Of a stretch of 64,000 nt of DNA, positions 54,549 through 63,593 are shown one piece after another (positions within the stretch are counted from its first letter, which is position 1; every line of letters begins with the position of its first letter). This DNA comes from Streptomyces sp. BV286 (GTDB taxonomy: Bacteria; Actinomycetota; Actinomycetes; Streptomycetales; Streptomycetaceae), in NCBI RefSeq assembly GCF_019090165.1, contig NZ_JAHRIB010000100.1, forward strand, positions 1-64,000, written 5' to 3'. The notes beneath the pieces are model-generated. The model did not search any database. It worked only from the letters and a program-made list of their open reading frames with translations, and was not told the origin of the DNA. Both the position numbers and the translations under genes were made by a program.

Positions 54549-57164
54549 CTACTGCCCGGTCATGCGTTCCACCATGTCCGGGTGCTCCTTGAGCCACGCG
54601 GCGACGGCCTCTTCCTCGTGGCCCTGCCCGCGGTCCTTGATCTCGGCCTCCAGGGTGCCGAGTTCGTCCTCGCTCATCTTGAAGTTCCTGATCCACTTGG
54701 TGAGCTGCGGATACTGCTCGGGGAACTTCTTGCTGGAGATGGTCCGGATCGTGTTGCCCTCACCGAACGTCTTCTTCGGGTCGGCGAGCTTCGTCAGCTT
54801 GTAGTCGCTGTAGGCCCAGTGCGGCGACCAGAGCGTGACGGCGACGGGTTCCTTCTTGGCGTACGCGCGCTTCAGCTCGGCCAGCATCGCGGGCGTGGAG
54901 CCGTCGACGACCTCGTACTCCTTGTCCAGTCCGTAGCCGGGCAGGACCTTCGTCTTGGCGAGGTTCATCTCGCCTGTGCCCGGCTCGATGCCGATGATCT
55001 TCCCGTCGAAGAGGTCGCCCTTGCCCTTGAGGTCGGCGAGGGACTTGACGTCCTTCACGTACGAGGGCACGGCGATCTCCAGGGAGGTCGGCTCGTACCA
55101 GGTGCCGAGGTCGCGCAGGTTGTCCTTGTGCTTGTCCCAGTAGTTCTTCTGCGCGTAGGGCAGCCACGCGTCGAAGTTGAGGTCGATGTCGCCGGTGGCC
55201 AGGCCCGTGTAGACCGGGCCGACGTCCATCTGCTTGAGGTTCAGCTTGTAGCCGCGCCGGGCCAGGACGTCCTTCCACAGGTAGGTGACGGCGATGTCCT
55301 CGTCCCAGGGGAACCAGGCGACGTCGACCGGGCGCTTGGCCTCTGCGGGGGTGCCGGACGAGGAGCTCGCGACCGGGGCCAGCTTGTCGACGACACCGGG
55401 GTTGCTCTTGAGCCAGGTGCGCACGGCTTCCTGCTGCGCGCCCTTGCCCGCCTTGTTGATCTCCGCCTCAAGGCTGGTGAGCTGCTTCTCGGTCATCTTG
55501 AAGCTCTTCAGCCACTTGCCGACGACCGGGTTCTCCTCGGTGAAGCCCTTGCGGGAGAGCGTGTGCACGCCGTCGCCCTTGCCCCAGGCGCCCTTGGGGT
55601 CGTCGAGCTTCTTCAGCTTGTACTCGCTGTACGCCCAGTGCGGCGACCAGAGCGTGCCGACGAACGGCTCCTTCTTGGCGTACGCGCGCTTCAGCTCGGC
55701 CAGCATCGCCGGCGTGGAGCTGTCGACGACCTCGTACTCCTTGTCGAGCCCGTACTCCTTGAGGACCTTGGTCTTGAGCAGGCCCATCATTCCGGCGCTC
55801 GACTCGATGCCGGTGATCTTGCCGTCGAACTCGCCGGCCTTGCCCTTGAGGTCGTCCAGGGAGTCGATGCCCTTCATGTAGGTGGGCACGCTCAGCTCCA
55901 GCGACGTCGGGCCGTACCAGGAGCCCAGGTCGTCGAGCTGCTTGCCGTACTTCTTCCAGTACTGCTCGTGCGTGGTGGGCAGCCAGGAGTCGGTCTGGAA
56001 GTCGATGTCGCCCTGCGCGAGGGAGGTGTAGAGCGGGCCCGCGTCGAACTGCTTGACGTCGACCTCGTAGCCCCGCTGCTCCAGGATCTCCTTCCAGAGG
56101 AAGGTGGAGGCCACGCCCTCGTCCCAGGGGATGTAGCCGATGCTGATCTTCTTGCCCTGGCCGACGTTGTCCGCGTCGGACGCTGCGGTCTCGCTGTCGC
56201 CGGAGCCGAAGATGCCCATTCCGCCCGCGACGAGCGCGAGCACGACGACGCCGACCACGGCCACGGTGGGCCTGGGGCGGTAGGACCAGATCTTCAGGCC
56301 CTGCGCGGCGCTCAGCTTGGCGGCGGTACGGCGGCCGAGCGGTGAGACCTGGGTGCCCAGCGCGCTGGTCATGCGGTCCAGGTAGATGGCGAGGATGACG
56401 ATGGCGACGCCCGCCTCGGAGCCGAGGCCGACGTTCAGCTGGCCGATGGCCTCGTTCACGTCGCCGCCGAGGCCGCCGGTGCCGACCATGCCCGCGATGG
56501 CGGCCATGGACAGACCCAGCATGATGACCTGGTTGACGCCCGCCATGACGGTGGGCAGGGCCAGCGGCAGCTGGACGCGCAGCAGGATGTTCCCGGGAGT
56601 CGTGCCGAACGCGTCGGCGGCCTCGACCAGTTCCTTGTCGACCTGGCGGATGCCCAGCTCGGTCATGCGGACGCCGGGCGCCAGGGCGAAGATCAGGGTG
56701 GCCACGATGCCCGCGGGGGCGCCGGTGCCGAAGAACAGGATCGCCGGGATCAGGTAGATCATCGCCGGCAGCGTCTGCATGAAGTCGAGCACGGGCCGCA
56801 CGATGCCGCTGACCCGGTCCGAGCGGGCCGCCCAGATGCCGACGGGCACGGATATGACCAGCGCGATGATCGTCGCCACGAGGACGAGCGACAGGGTGAT
56901 CATCGCGTTCTCCCACAGTTCGAGGGAGTCGATGAACGCGAATCCGACGAACGTGAGGAGACCGGCCGAGGTGCCGCGCAGCCAGAAGGCGACGACCGCG
57001 AAGATGCCCGCGAGGAGGAGGGGTTCGGGGGCCTGGAGGACGGCGTTGATGCCGTCGTAGGCGCCGAGGAAGACGGTCTTGAAGAAGTCGAAGAGCCACG
57101 CCATGTGGTTCAGCAGCCAGTCGACCGTGTCGTTGACCCAGTCGCCGAAGGGGATCCTAGGCAT
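54549..57164 (-). CDS. Glycine betaine ABC transporter: permease fused to two tandem substrate-binding domains
   Basis: 871 aa. Residues about 40-290 are the OpuA/ProW-type permease (FGTTPGNILLRVQLPLALPTVMAG is the coupling loop). A membrane helix at about 300-325 leads to a first OpuAC-type binding domain (about 338-605, SIGYIPWDEG, WLPTTHEQYW) and, after a linker (SSSSGTPAEAKRP), a second one (about 612-871, DVAWFPWDEDIAV, WLPYAQKNYW). The Trp-box pattern is kept in both. Imports compatible solutes for osmoprotection. ATPase gene overlaps by 8 bp upstream. Confidence 0.93.
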   Translation of the reverse strand: MPRIPFGDWVNDTVDWLLNHMAWLFDFFKTVFLGAYDGINAVLQAPEPLLLAGIFAVVAFWLRGTSAGLLTFVGFAFIDSLELWENAMITLSLVLVATIIALVISVPVGIWAARSDRVSGIVRPVLDFMQTLPAMIYLIPAILFFGTGAPAGIVATLIFALAPGVRMTELGIRQVDKELVEAADAFGTTPGNILLRVQLPLALPTVMAGVNQVIMLGLSMAAIAGMVGTGGLGGDVNEAIGQLNVGLGSEAGVAIVILAIYLDRMTSALGTQVSPLGRRTAAKLSAAQGLKIWSYRPRPTVAVVGVVVLALVAGGMGIFGSGDSETAASDADNVGQGKKISIGYIPWDEGVASTFLWKEILEQRGYEVDVKQFDAGPLYTSLAQGDIDFQTDSWLPTTHEQYWKKYGKQLDDLGSWYGPTSLELSVPTYMKGIDSLDDLKGKAGEFDGKITGIESSAGMMGLLKTKVLKEYGLDKEYEVVDSSTPAMLAELKRAYAKKEPFVGTLWSPHWAYSEYKLKKLDDPKGAWGKGDGVHTLSRKGFTEENPVVGKWLKSFKMTEKQLTSLEAEINKAGKGAQQEAVRTWLKSNPGVVDKLAPVASSSSGTPAEAKRPVDVAWFPWDEDIAVTYLWKDVLARRGYKLNLKQMDVGPVYTGLATGDIDLNFDAWLPYAQKNYWDKHKDNLRDLGTWYEPTSLEIAVPSYVKDVKSLADLKGKGDLFDGKIIGIEPGTGEMNLAKTKVLPGYGLDKEYEVVDGSTPAMLAELKRAYAKKEPVAVTLWSPHWAYSDYKLTKLADPKKTFGEGNTIRTISSKKFPEQYPQLTKWIRNFKMSEDELGTLEAEIKDRGQGHEEEAVAAWLKEHPDMVERMTGQ

Positions 57165-58245
57165 CGGTCTTCACCGCCCCGAGGGTCTTGCCGCGCGGGG
57201 AGTCGCAGGGCGCGGGTTCGCCCTGCTCGTCGCCGAGGAAGCCCACGAGCCGCCGCCGGGGCACGACTCCGACCAGCTCGCCGGTCTTGTCGACGACGGC
57301 GACGGGGTGGGTCAGCCGTGCGCTGATGGCGCACAGTTCGCCGAACGACGTGTCGGGCCTCGCGGTCTCGCAGTCGCAGTCCGCCTCGTCGCCGCGCAGC
57401 TCCGTGTCCATGACGGAGGACGCGGTGAGGACCCGGGAGCGGTCGACGTCCTGGGTGAAGGACGCGACGTAGTCGTTCGCGGGACGGACGAGGATGTCCT
57501 CGGCGGTGCCGATCTGGACGATCCGGCCGTCGCGCATGACGGCGATGCGGTCACCGAGGCGCATGGCCTCGTTGAGGTCGTGGGTGATGAAGACGATGGT
57601 CTTCTTGAGCTTCTTCTGCAGCTCGATCAGCTGGTCCTGCATGTCACGCCGGATCAGCGGGTCGAGCGCGCTGAACGACTCGTCCATCAGCAGCAGGTCG
57701 GCGTCGGTGGCGAGCGCCCGGGCGAGGCCCACACGCTGCTGCATTCCGCCGGACAGTTCGTCGGGCCAGGACTTCTCCCAGCCGGCGAGTCCGGCCAGCA
57801 CCAGGGCCTTGGTGGCGCGCTCGTGGCGTTCGGCGCGCGGTACGCCCTGCACCTCCAGGCCGTAGGCCGCGTTCTCCAGGACGCTGCGGTGCGGGAAGAG
57901 CGCGAAGTGCTGGAAGACCATGCTGACCTTCCGCGAGCGGACCTCGCGCATCTCGCGGTCGTTCAGCGCGGTCAGGTCCTGCCCGTCGAAGACCACGCGT
58001 CCCGCGGTCGGCTCCAGGAGTCCGTTGAGCATGCGCAGCAGAGTGGACTTGCCGGACCCGGACAGGCCCATGACGACGAAGATCTCGCCCGGTTCCACCG
58101 TGAAGGAGGCGTCGATCACCGCTGCGGTGATGCCCTCGGCCCGCAGCTCCTCACGGTCGGCGCCTGCGCTCAGCCGTTCGACCGCTTCGCCGGGTCGTCT
58201 GCCGAACACCTTGTAGAGCTGTTCCGCCTGCAGCCTGGATGACAC
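57157..58245 (-). CDS. Glycine betaine ABC transporter ATP-binding protein (OpuAA/ProV-like)
   Basis: 362 aa from the GTG at 58245 with GAGAGG 5 nt upstream. Walker A GLSGSGKST, Q-loop VFQHFALFPHRS, signature LSGGMQQRV, Walker B DLLLMDESFSALD. The C-terminal about 90 residues resemble the CBS region that senses ionic strength in OpuA. Operon with the permease/binding fusion. A perfect 9-bp hairpin (58271-58297) sits in the 5' leader. Confidence 0.93.
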   Translation of the reverse strand: MSSRLQAEQLYKVFGRRPGEAVERLSAGADREELRAEGITAAVIDASFTVEPGEIFVVMGLSGSGKSTLLRMLNGLLEPTAGRVVFDGQDLTALNDREMREVRSRKVSMVFQHFALFPHRSVLENAAYGLEVQGVPRAERHERATKALVLAGLAGWEKSWPDELSGGMQQRVGLARALATDADLLLMDESFSALDPLIRRDMQDQLIELQKKLKKTIVFITHDLNEAMRLGDRIAVMRDGRIVQIGTAEDILVRPANDYVASFTQDVDRSRVLTASSVMDTELRGDEADCDCETARPDTSFGELCAISARLTHPVAVVDKTGELVGVVPRRRLVGFLGDEQGEPAPCDSPRGKTLGAVKTDA

Positions 58246-58270
58246 AAGTACCTCTCAGGTCGAACGAAGA

Positions 58271-58297
58271 CGGCCCGCCTCCCCCGCCGGCGGGCCG
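58271..58297 (-). promoter_or_regulatory. Leader hairpin before the betaine ABC operon
   Basis: CGGCCCGCC (58271-58279) and GGCGGGCCG (58289-58297), loop of 9 nt, ending 25 nt before the GTG. A regulatory role is possible but not shown. Confidence 0.45.
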
Positions 58298-58511
58298 TGG
58301 AGCGACGCGGGTTCCGCCCGCCAGTCCGTTCGCGCACATGTCAGGTGTGGTTGAAAACGTGACCGAGTTCGCTCCGGGTCCGCCCCTGCCCCCGACCCCT
58401 TGGCGCAAACCCGACCGTGTCCCAGTTCACAGGACGTTTACTCCGGGCCGGTGGTGGAAGCCTCTTTCGCCCACTGTCCGCGCCGGGCGGTGACTGTCGG
58501 TGGCGTACGGC

Positions 58512-59462
58512 ATGATGCGGGGCGTGACGCAGCAGACTCAGCAGCCCCGGCGAACCATGCTCCTCGACACCGCCTCCCTGTACTTCCGGGCCTATTTCGG
58601 GGTCCCGGAGTCCGTGCGGGCCCCGGACGGCACTCCGGTGAACGCCGTGCGGGGCCTGCTCGAGTTCATCGACCGGCTGGTGAAGGACCACCGGCCGGAC
58701 GATCTGGTGGCCTGCATGGACGCGGACTGGCGTCCGCAGTGGCGGGTCGACCTGATTCCGTCGTACAAGGCGCATCGGGTGGCCGAGGAGACCGAGGTCG
58801 GACCGGACGAGGAAGAGGTGCCGGACACCCTGTCGCCGCAGGTGCCGGTCATCGAGGAGGTCCTGGACGCGCTGGGCATCGCACGCGTGGGCGTCGAGGG
58901 GTACGAGGCGGACGACGTGATCGGCACGTTCGCCGGCCGCGCCACGGGCCCGGTCGACATCGTCACGGGCGACCGCGACCTGTACCAACTGGTCGACGAC
59001 GAGCGGAAGGTGCGCGTGCTGTACCCCCTCAAGGGTGTCGGCATGCTGCAGGTCACGGACGAGACGTGGCTGCGTGAGAAGTACGGCGTCGACGGCGCGG
59101 GTTACGTGGATCTGGCGCTGCTGCGCGGTGACCCGAGCGACGGCCTGCCGGGGGTGCCGGGCATCGGTGAGAAGACTGCCGCCAAGCTGCTGGCCGAGTT
59201 CGGGGACCTGGCCGGGATCATGGCGGCGGTGGACGACCCGAAGTCGAAGCTCACGCCGTCGCAGCGCAAGCGCCTCGACGAGTCGCGTCCGTACGTCTCC
59301 GTCGCCCCGAAGGTCGTCCGGGTGGCCGGTGACGTGCCGCTGCCGGACGTGCGGACGGCACTGCCCCGCGCGCCGCGCGATCCGGCGGCCGTGGAGGCGC
59401 TCGCGGCCCGCTGGGGTCTCGGTGGATCACTGGCGCGGCTGCTGTCCACGCTGGGGTCCTGA
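58512..59462 (+). CDS. 5'-3' exonuclease (FEN/Pol I exonuclease family)
   Basis: About 316 aa; the start could be the ATG at 58512 or one of several close in-frame codons. Metal-binding clusters typical of the family: LLDTASLYFRAYFG, CMDADWRPQWRV, YEADDVIGTFAG, VTGDRDLYQLVDD, then the helix-hairpin-helix GVPGIGEKTAAKLLAEFG. It would remove flaps or RNA primers. It is a stand-alone homologue of the polA exonuclease domain, common in actinobacteria. Confidence 0.92.
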   Translation: MMRGVTQQTQQPRRTMLLDTASLYFRAYFGVPESVRAPDGTPVNAVRGLLEFIDRLVKDHRPDDLVACMDADWRPQWRVDLIPSYKAHRVAEETEVGPDEEEVPDTLSPQVPVIEEVLDALGIARVGVEGYEADDVIGTFAGRATGPVDIVTGDRDLYQLVDDERKVRVLYPLKGVGMLQVTDETWLREKYGVDGAGYVDLALLRGDPSDGLPGVPGIGEKTAAKLLAEFGDLAGIMAAVDDPKSKLTPSQRKRLDESRPYVSVAPKVVRVAGDVPLPDVRTALPRAPRDPAAVEALAARWGLGGSLARLLSTLGS

Positions 59463-59617
59463 GGGGGACACTGGGACTTCAGGGGCGCCCAGTGCCTTCG
59501 CGTGTTCCTGCCCGACGTGTCCCGGCGGTTCAGGAGTGATCCCCGATTTTTCGGGTTACCGCAGGGGAGACCCTGGGCTCGGCGGCTCAGGGGTGTTAAC
59601 TGGGGGGAGATGCTAAC

Positions 59618-59636
59618 TTAGGTAAGCCTAAGCGAA
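59618..59636. promoter_or_regulatory. Candidate iron box (IdeR/DmdR site) upstream of the SIP gene
   Basis: TTAGGTAAGCCTAAGCGAA at 59618-59636. Its reverse complement matches the DtxR/IdeR consensus (TTAGGTTAGGCTAACCTAA) at 16 of 19 positions by hand. It lies 18 bp before the ATG of an iron-uptake gene. Confidence 0.75.
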
Positions 59637-59654
59637 CTTATGCAGGAGGCCGTC

Positions 59655-60500
59655 ATGGCAGAGCGTCCGGCACGCAGGGCCCCCAGGCCCCATTCCGCGC
59701 GGGTCGTCCGTACGGAGCGGCTGACCCCCCATATGCAGCGGGTGGTCGTCGGGGGCGAGGGTCTCGCCGATTTCACGACGGGCACCAGCACCGACCATTA
59801 CGTCAAGCTGCTGTTCGGCGCCGCGGGCGTGACGTATCCGGAGCCTTTCGACATGACCCGGATCCGCGAGGAGTTCCCGCGCGAGCAGTGGCCCGTGACG
59901 CGGACGTACACCGTGCGCGCCTGGGACCCGGAGCTGCGCGAGCTGACCCTGGACTTCGTGATCCACGGCGACGAGGGACTCGCGGGACCCTGGGCCACCC
60001 GCGTGCAGGCGGGCGAGCTCGTGCGGTTCCTCGGGCCGGGCGGGGCGTACGCCCCCGATGCCGAGGCCGACTGGCATCTGCTCGCCGGTGACGAGAGCGC
60101 GCTGCCCGCGATCGCGGCGACGCTGGAGGCGATGCCCGACGGTGCGCAGGTGCGTGTCTTCCTGGAGGTCTCGGGCCCCGAGGAGGAGCAGAAGTTCGAC
60201 TCGGACGTCGAGGTCGTCTGGCTGCATCGCGGTGACCGGCCGGTCGGCGCGGCGCTGGTGGAGGCCGTACGGGCGCTGGAGTTCCCGGCGGGCCGGGTGC
60301 ACGCGTTCGTGCACGGCGAGGCCGGGTTCGTGAAGGAGCTGCGCAGGCTGCTCCGCGTCGAGCGTCAGATTCCGCGCGAGGACCTCTCGATCTCCGGGTA
60401 CTGGCGGCTCGGGCACAACGAGGACGGGTGGCAGGCCGCGAAGCGGGACTGGAACGCGCAGGTCGAGGCGGAGCAGGAGGCTGCGCCGCCCGCCGCCTGA
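59655..60500 (+). CDS. Siderophore-interacting protein (flavin ferric-siderophore reductase)
   Basis: 281 aa from the ATG at 59655 with AGGAGG 6 nt upstream. SIP-family layout: flavin site RTYTVRAW, then the VFLEVSGPEEE and FVHGEAGFVKELRRLL NAD(P)-side segments and C-terminal YWRLGHNEDGWQAAKRDW. It reduces Fe(III)-siderophores to release iron inside the cell. The iron box implies repression when iron is plentiful. Confidence 0.92.
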   Translation: MAERPARRAPRPHSARVVRTERLTPHMQRVVVGGEGLADFTTGTSTDHYVKLLFGAAGVTYPEPFDMTRIREEFPREQWPVTRTYTVRAWDPELRELTLDFVIHGDEGLAGPWATRVQAGELVRFLGPGGAYAPDAEADWHLLAGDESALPAIAATLEAMPDGAQVRVFLEVSGPEEEQKFDSDVEVVWLHRGDRPVGAALVEAVRALEFPAGRVHAFVHGEAGFVKELRRLLRVERQIPREDLSISGYWRLGHNEDGWQAAKRDWNAQVEAEQEAAPPAA

Positions 60501-60551
60501 TCCGACGCCCCGCCCCGGGACCGGCTTGCCGTCCGCGGGTGGTCACGGGTC

Positions 60552-60588
60552 GGTCGTGCGGTTCCCCGCGCCCCTCGCAGGGGCGCGG
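60552..60588 (+). repeat. Variant copy of the dispersed repeat with terminator hairpin
   Basis: GGTCGTGCGGTTCC then CCGCGCCCCT; CGCGCCCCT-CGC-AGGGGCGCG (60568-60588) is a perfect 9-bp stem with a 3-nt loop. It lies 52 bp past the SIP stop. Confidence 0.65.
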
Positions 60589-60847
60589 CCGACCGCAGGC
60601 CTTCCGCGGCGCGGCCCCGGGTGAGCGCACCCCGGCGGCCGGGCGTCGCCGCAACTGAACGTCACGCACGGCCGAATCCCGCGGCCCCGCCAGGACGGTC
60701 AGTGCCGACGAGCCCCGCCCGAGCCGGCCGGTCCGAGGACGGCACCCGCCTCGACGGCGCGGATCAGGCAGCCGAACCACGGCGAGACCTTCGAAGCACA
60801 TCCCCCACACACACGACGCACCGCGATCCCGGCCCGGGCGCATGGAC

Positions 60848-60905
60848 GTGAGGACGTAGAGCGCAAGGGCGTGAGGACGTAGAGCGCATGGGCGTGAGGA
60901 CTTAG
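60848..60905 (+). repeat. 23-bp tandem repeat, about 2.5 copies
   Basis: Two full units of a 23-bp sequence (GTGAGGACGTAGAGCGCA plus 5 bp) start at 60848 and 60871, and a third partial unit at 60894. Units differ at one base (AAGGGC versus ATGGGC). Confidence 0.8.
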
Positions 60906-61026
60906 GCCCGGCGCGGACATGGCCACGTCACGCGGGCGAAACAGGCTCTCCCTAATTTCTGTCACCCGACAGGAATGAGCTGTCGCCTCCAGGATCCCGC
61001 TCCCTGCGCCGAAGGCAGGTGCCGTC

Positions 61027-62565
61027 GTGGCCACCACCGCTCCCCCCGACGTACGCCCCGATCCGCCGGAGCCGTCCGGCGACCGATCCCTCGCGGAGTT
61101 CGGCTACCGCCAGGAGCTGCACCGCAGCCTCGGCAGGTACGCCTCGTTCGCCGCCGGCTTCTCCTTCATCTCCGTGCTGACGACCGTCTTCCAGTTCTTC
61201 GCCTTCGGGTACGCGTTCGGCGGCCCCGTCTTCTTCTGGGCCTGGCCGGCCGTGCTGGTCGGTCAGTTGCTCGTCGCCGCGTGCTTCGCGGAGCTGGCGG
61301 CGCGCTATCCGATCTCCGGCGCCATCTACCAGTGGTCCTCCCGGCTCTCCAGCCTCACCTTCGGCTGGTTCGCCGGCTGGATCATGGTGATCGGGCAGAT
61401 CGTGGTGGTCGCCGCGGCGGCCCTCGCCCTGCAGGTGGTGATGCCCGCGATCTGGGCCGGCTTCCAGCTGATCGGCGACGACCCGGCGCCGACGTCGGCG
61501 AGCGGCGCGGCGAACGCGGCGGTCCTCGGCGTGCTCCTGCTGGTCCTGACGACCGTCGTGAACGTCCTCGACAACCGCGTGATGTCCCTCGTCAACCGCA
61601 TCGGCGTGACCGCGGAGATCATCGGCGCGGTCTTGATCGTCGTTCTCCTGTTCACCCACTCCGAACGCTCGCCCGGCATCACCTTCCACACCGGGACGAG
61701 CGCCCAGTCGGGCCTGGTCGGGGCCCTGCTGGTGGGTTCGTTCACGGCGGCGTACGTGATGATCGGCTTCGACAGCGCGGGCGAGATGAGCGAGGAGACA
61801 CGCAACCCCCGGCGCACCGCGCCCCGCACGATCCTCACCGCGCTCGGCGCGGCGGGCCTGCTCGGCGGCCTCATCATCCTCGGCGGTCTGCTCGCCGCGC
61901 CCAGCCTCACCGACGGCCGGCTCGGCGTCGAGGGACTGAGCTACGTGCTCACCAGCAGCCTCGGCGACGGCGTGGGCCGGGCACTGCTGGCCGACGTGGT
62001 GATCGCCATCGCGGTGGCGACCCTCGCGATCCAGACGTCCGCCTGCCGAATGCTGTTCTCCATGGCCCGCGACGGTCAACTGCCCTTCTCCGGACGGCTC
62101 GCGAAGGTCAACCCGCGCACCGGCATGCCGAGCGCCCCGGCCCTCGTCGTCGGCGCCTCGGCGGCGGCCCTGCTGCTCCTCAACTTCGCCTCGCCGGAAG
62201 CCTTCCTGGCCATCGGTACGACCTGCATCGTGATGCTGTACCTGGCGTACGCCATGGTCACCGGGCCCCTCCTGTGGCAGCGCCTGCGCGGCGGCTTCAC
62301 CGTCGAGGGCACCGACGAGACGGGCCGCCCGCTCTTCTCCCTCGGCCGCTGGGGCGTCCCCGTCAACGCGCTCGCCCTGCTGTACGGCCTCTTCATGACC
62401 GTCAACCTGGCCTGGCCCCGGGCGGAGGTGTACGACCCGGCGGGCGGACACTGGTACTTCCAGTGGTTCACGGTGCTCTTCCTCGGGGCGACCCTGCTCC
62501 TGGGCGGCGCGTACCGGGCGTACCGGGCCCGGGGCGCGGCGTCGCAGGCGCCCGCCCCCACCTGA
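61027..62565 (+). CDS. APC-superfamily amino acid permease
   Basis: 512 aa from a GTG at 61027. About twelve helices with the APC signature region MIGFDSAGEMSEETRNPRRTAPR, and YRQELHRSLGRYASFAAGFSFIS at the start. It is a different branch from the ethanolamine-type permease above. The substrate is unknown. Preceded by a 526-bp non-coding gap. Confidence 0.88.
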   Translation: MATTAPPDVRPDPPEPSGDRSLAEFGYRQELHRSLGRYASFAAGFSFISVLTTVFQFFAFGYAFGGPVFFWAWPAVLVGQLLVAACFAELAARYPISGAIYQWSSRLSSLTFGWFAGWIMVIGQIVVVAAAALALQVVMPAIWAGFQLIGDDPAPTSASGAANAAVLGVLLLVLTTVVNVLDNRVMSLVNRIGVTAEIIGAVLIVVLLFTHSERSPGITFHTGTSAQSGLVGALLVGSFTAAYVMIGFDSAGEMSEETRNPRRTAPRTILTALGAAGLLGGLIILGGLLAAPSLTDGRLGVEGLSYVLTSSLGDGVGRALLADVVIAIAVATLAIQTSACRMLFSMARDGQLPFSGRLAKVNPRTGMPSAPALVVGASAAALLLLNFASPEAFLAIGTTCIVMLYLAYAMVTGPLLWQRLRGGFTVEGTDETGRPLFSLGRWGVPVNALALLYGLFMTVNLAWPRAEVYDPAGGHWYFQWFTVLFLGATLLLGGAYRAYRARGAASQAPAPT

Positions 62566-62636
62566 CCGCACGGAGACGCCTGATCGAGGGACCGTCCGCC
62601 CGCCCCGCCGGGACACCCCTGCGTACGCTTGACCAG

Positions 62637-63593
62637 GTGAGACGCAAACCCCGGATCCCGCCCTCTCCCCTGCCCCAGCGCGAGGGGGTGGATCCGGTGC
62701 GGCTGCGCCTGCCCGCCGCCGGCGCCTGGAGCACCGTACGGGAGCATCTGGTGGAGCGGCTCGCGGGGCGGGCCCCGGTGATCGACGAGATGCTCGCCAC
62801 GGGGCAGGTCGTGGCGGCGGACGGACGGCCGGTGACCCCTGAATCGCCGTTCGTGCCGGGGATGTTCGTGTGGTTCCACCGCGAACTGCCCGACGAGGAG
62901 CGGGTGCCGTTCCCCGTGGACGTCGTGTACCGCGACGAGCACATCGTGGTCGCCGACAAACCGCACTTCCTCGCCACGACGCCCCGGGGCAGCCACGTCG
63001 CCGAAACGGCTCTGGCGCGGCTGCGGCGGGAGCTGGACGTCCCGGCGCTCGGAGCCGCGCACCGGCTCGACCGGCTCACCGCCGGGCTCGTGCTGTTCAC
63101 CGTGCGGCCCGAGGAGCGCGGCGCCTACCAGTCACTGTTCCGCGACCGGCTGGTACGCAAGGAGTACGCGGCGGTCGCCCCGTACGCGAAAGACATCGAC
63201 CTGCCCCGGACCGTCCGCAGCCGGATCGAGAAGGAGCGGGGAGTCCTGGCCGCCCAAGAGGTACCGGGCGAGCCGAACGCCGAGAGCCGGATCGAGCTGG
63301 TGGAGCACCGGGACGGCCGGGCCCTCTACCGGCTGCTCCCCCGCACCGGGCAGACGCACCAACTACGGGTGCACATGAGCGCGTTGGGCGTGCCGGTCCT
63401 CGGTGACCCGCTGTACCCGGTGGTCGCCGCCCCCGTGCCGGCCGGTGACTTCCGGCGCCCGCTGCAACTGCTGGCGCGGGCGCTGGAGTTCACCGATCCG
63501 GTCACGGGACGCAGGCATGCGTTCCGCAGCGCGCGGACGCTGGGAGCGTGGTCCGCGTACGACGACTGGGCCGGCGGCGGGCAGGCTCAGTAG
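62637..63593 (+). CDS. RluA-family pseudouridine synthase
   Basis: 318 aa from the GTG at 62637. Catalytic motif GAAHRLDRLTAGLVLF with D145; DEHIVVADKPHFLATTPRG and LPRTGQTHQLRVHMSALG are the other family landmarks. It isomerises uridine in 23S rRNA or tRNA. The specific site cannot be read. No S4 domain is obvious at the N-terminus. The 3' end overlaps the convergent P450 gene by 7 bp. Confidence 0.93.
   Translation: MRRKPRIPPSPLPQREGVDPVRLRLPAAGAWSTVREHLVERLAGRAPVIDEMLATGQVVAADGRPVTPESPFVPGMFVWFHRELPDEERVPFPVDVVYRDEHIVVADKPHFLATTPRGSHVAETALARLRRELDVPALGAAHRLDRLTAGLVLFTVRPEERGAYQSLFRDRLVRKEYAAVAPYAKDIDLPRTVRSRIEKERGVLAAQEVPGEPNAESRIELVEHRDGRALYRLLPRTGQTHQLRVHMSALGVPVLGDPLYPVVAAPVPAGDFRRPLQLLARALEFTDPVTGRRHAFRSARTLGAWSAYDDWAGGGQAQ

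Larger units (their letters stand above)
60501..61026. other. 526-bp non-coding gap before the APC permease
   Basis: It holds a copy of the dispersed repeat near its start (60552-60588) and a short 23-bp tandem repeat near its end. Frames across it lack a ribosome site or plausible protein, so I call no gene. Confidence 0.55.

Noticed and set aside
60699-61037. 112-codon minus-strand frame in the gap before the APC permease
   Set aside because: Starts inside the permease gene, no ribosome site and no recognisable protein pattern.
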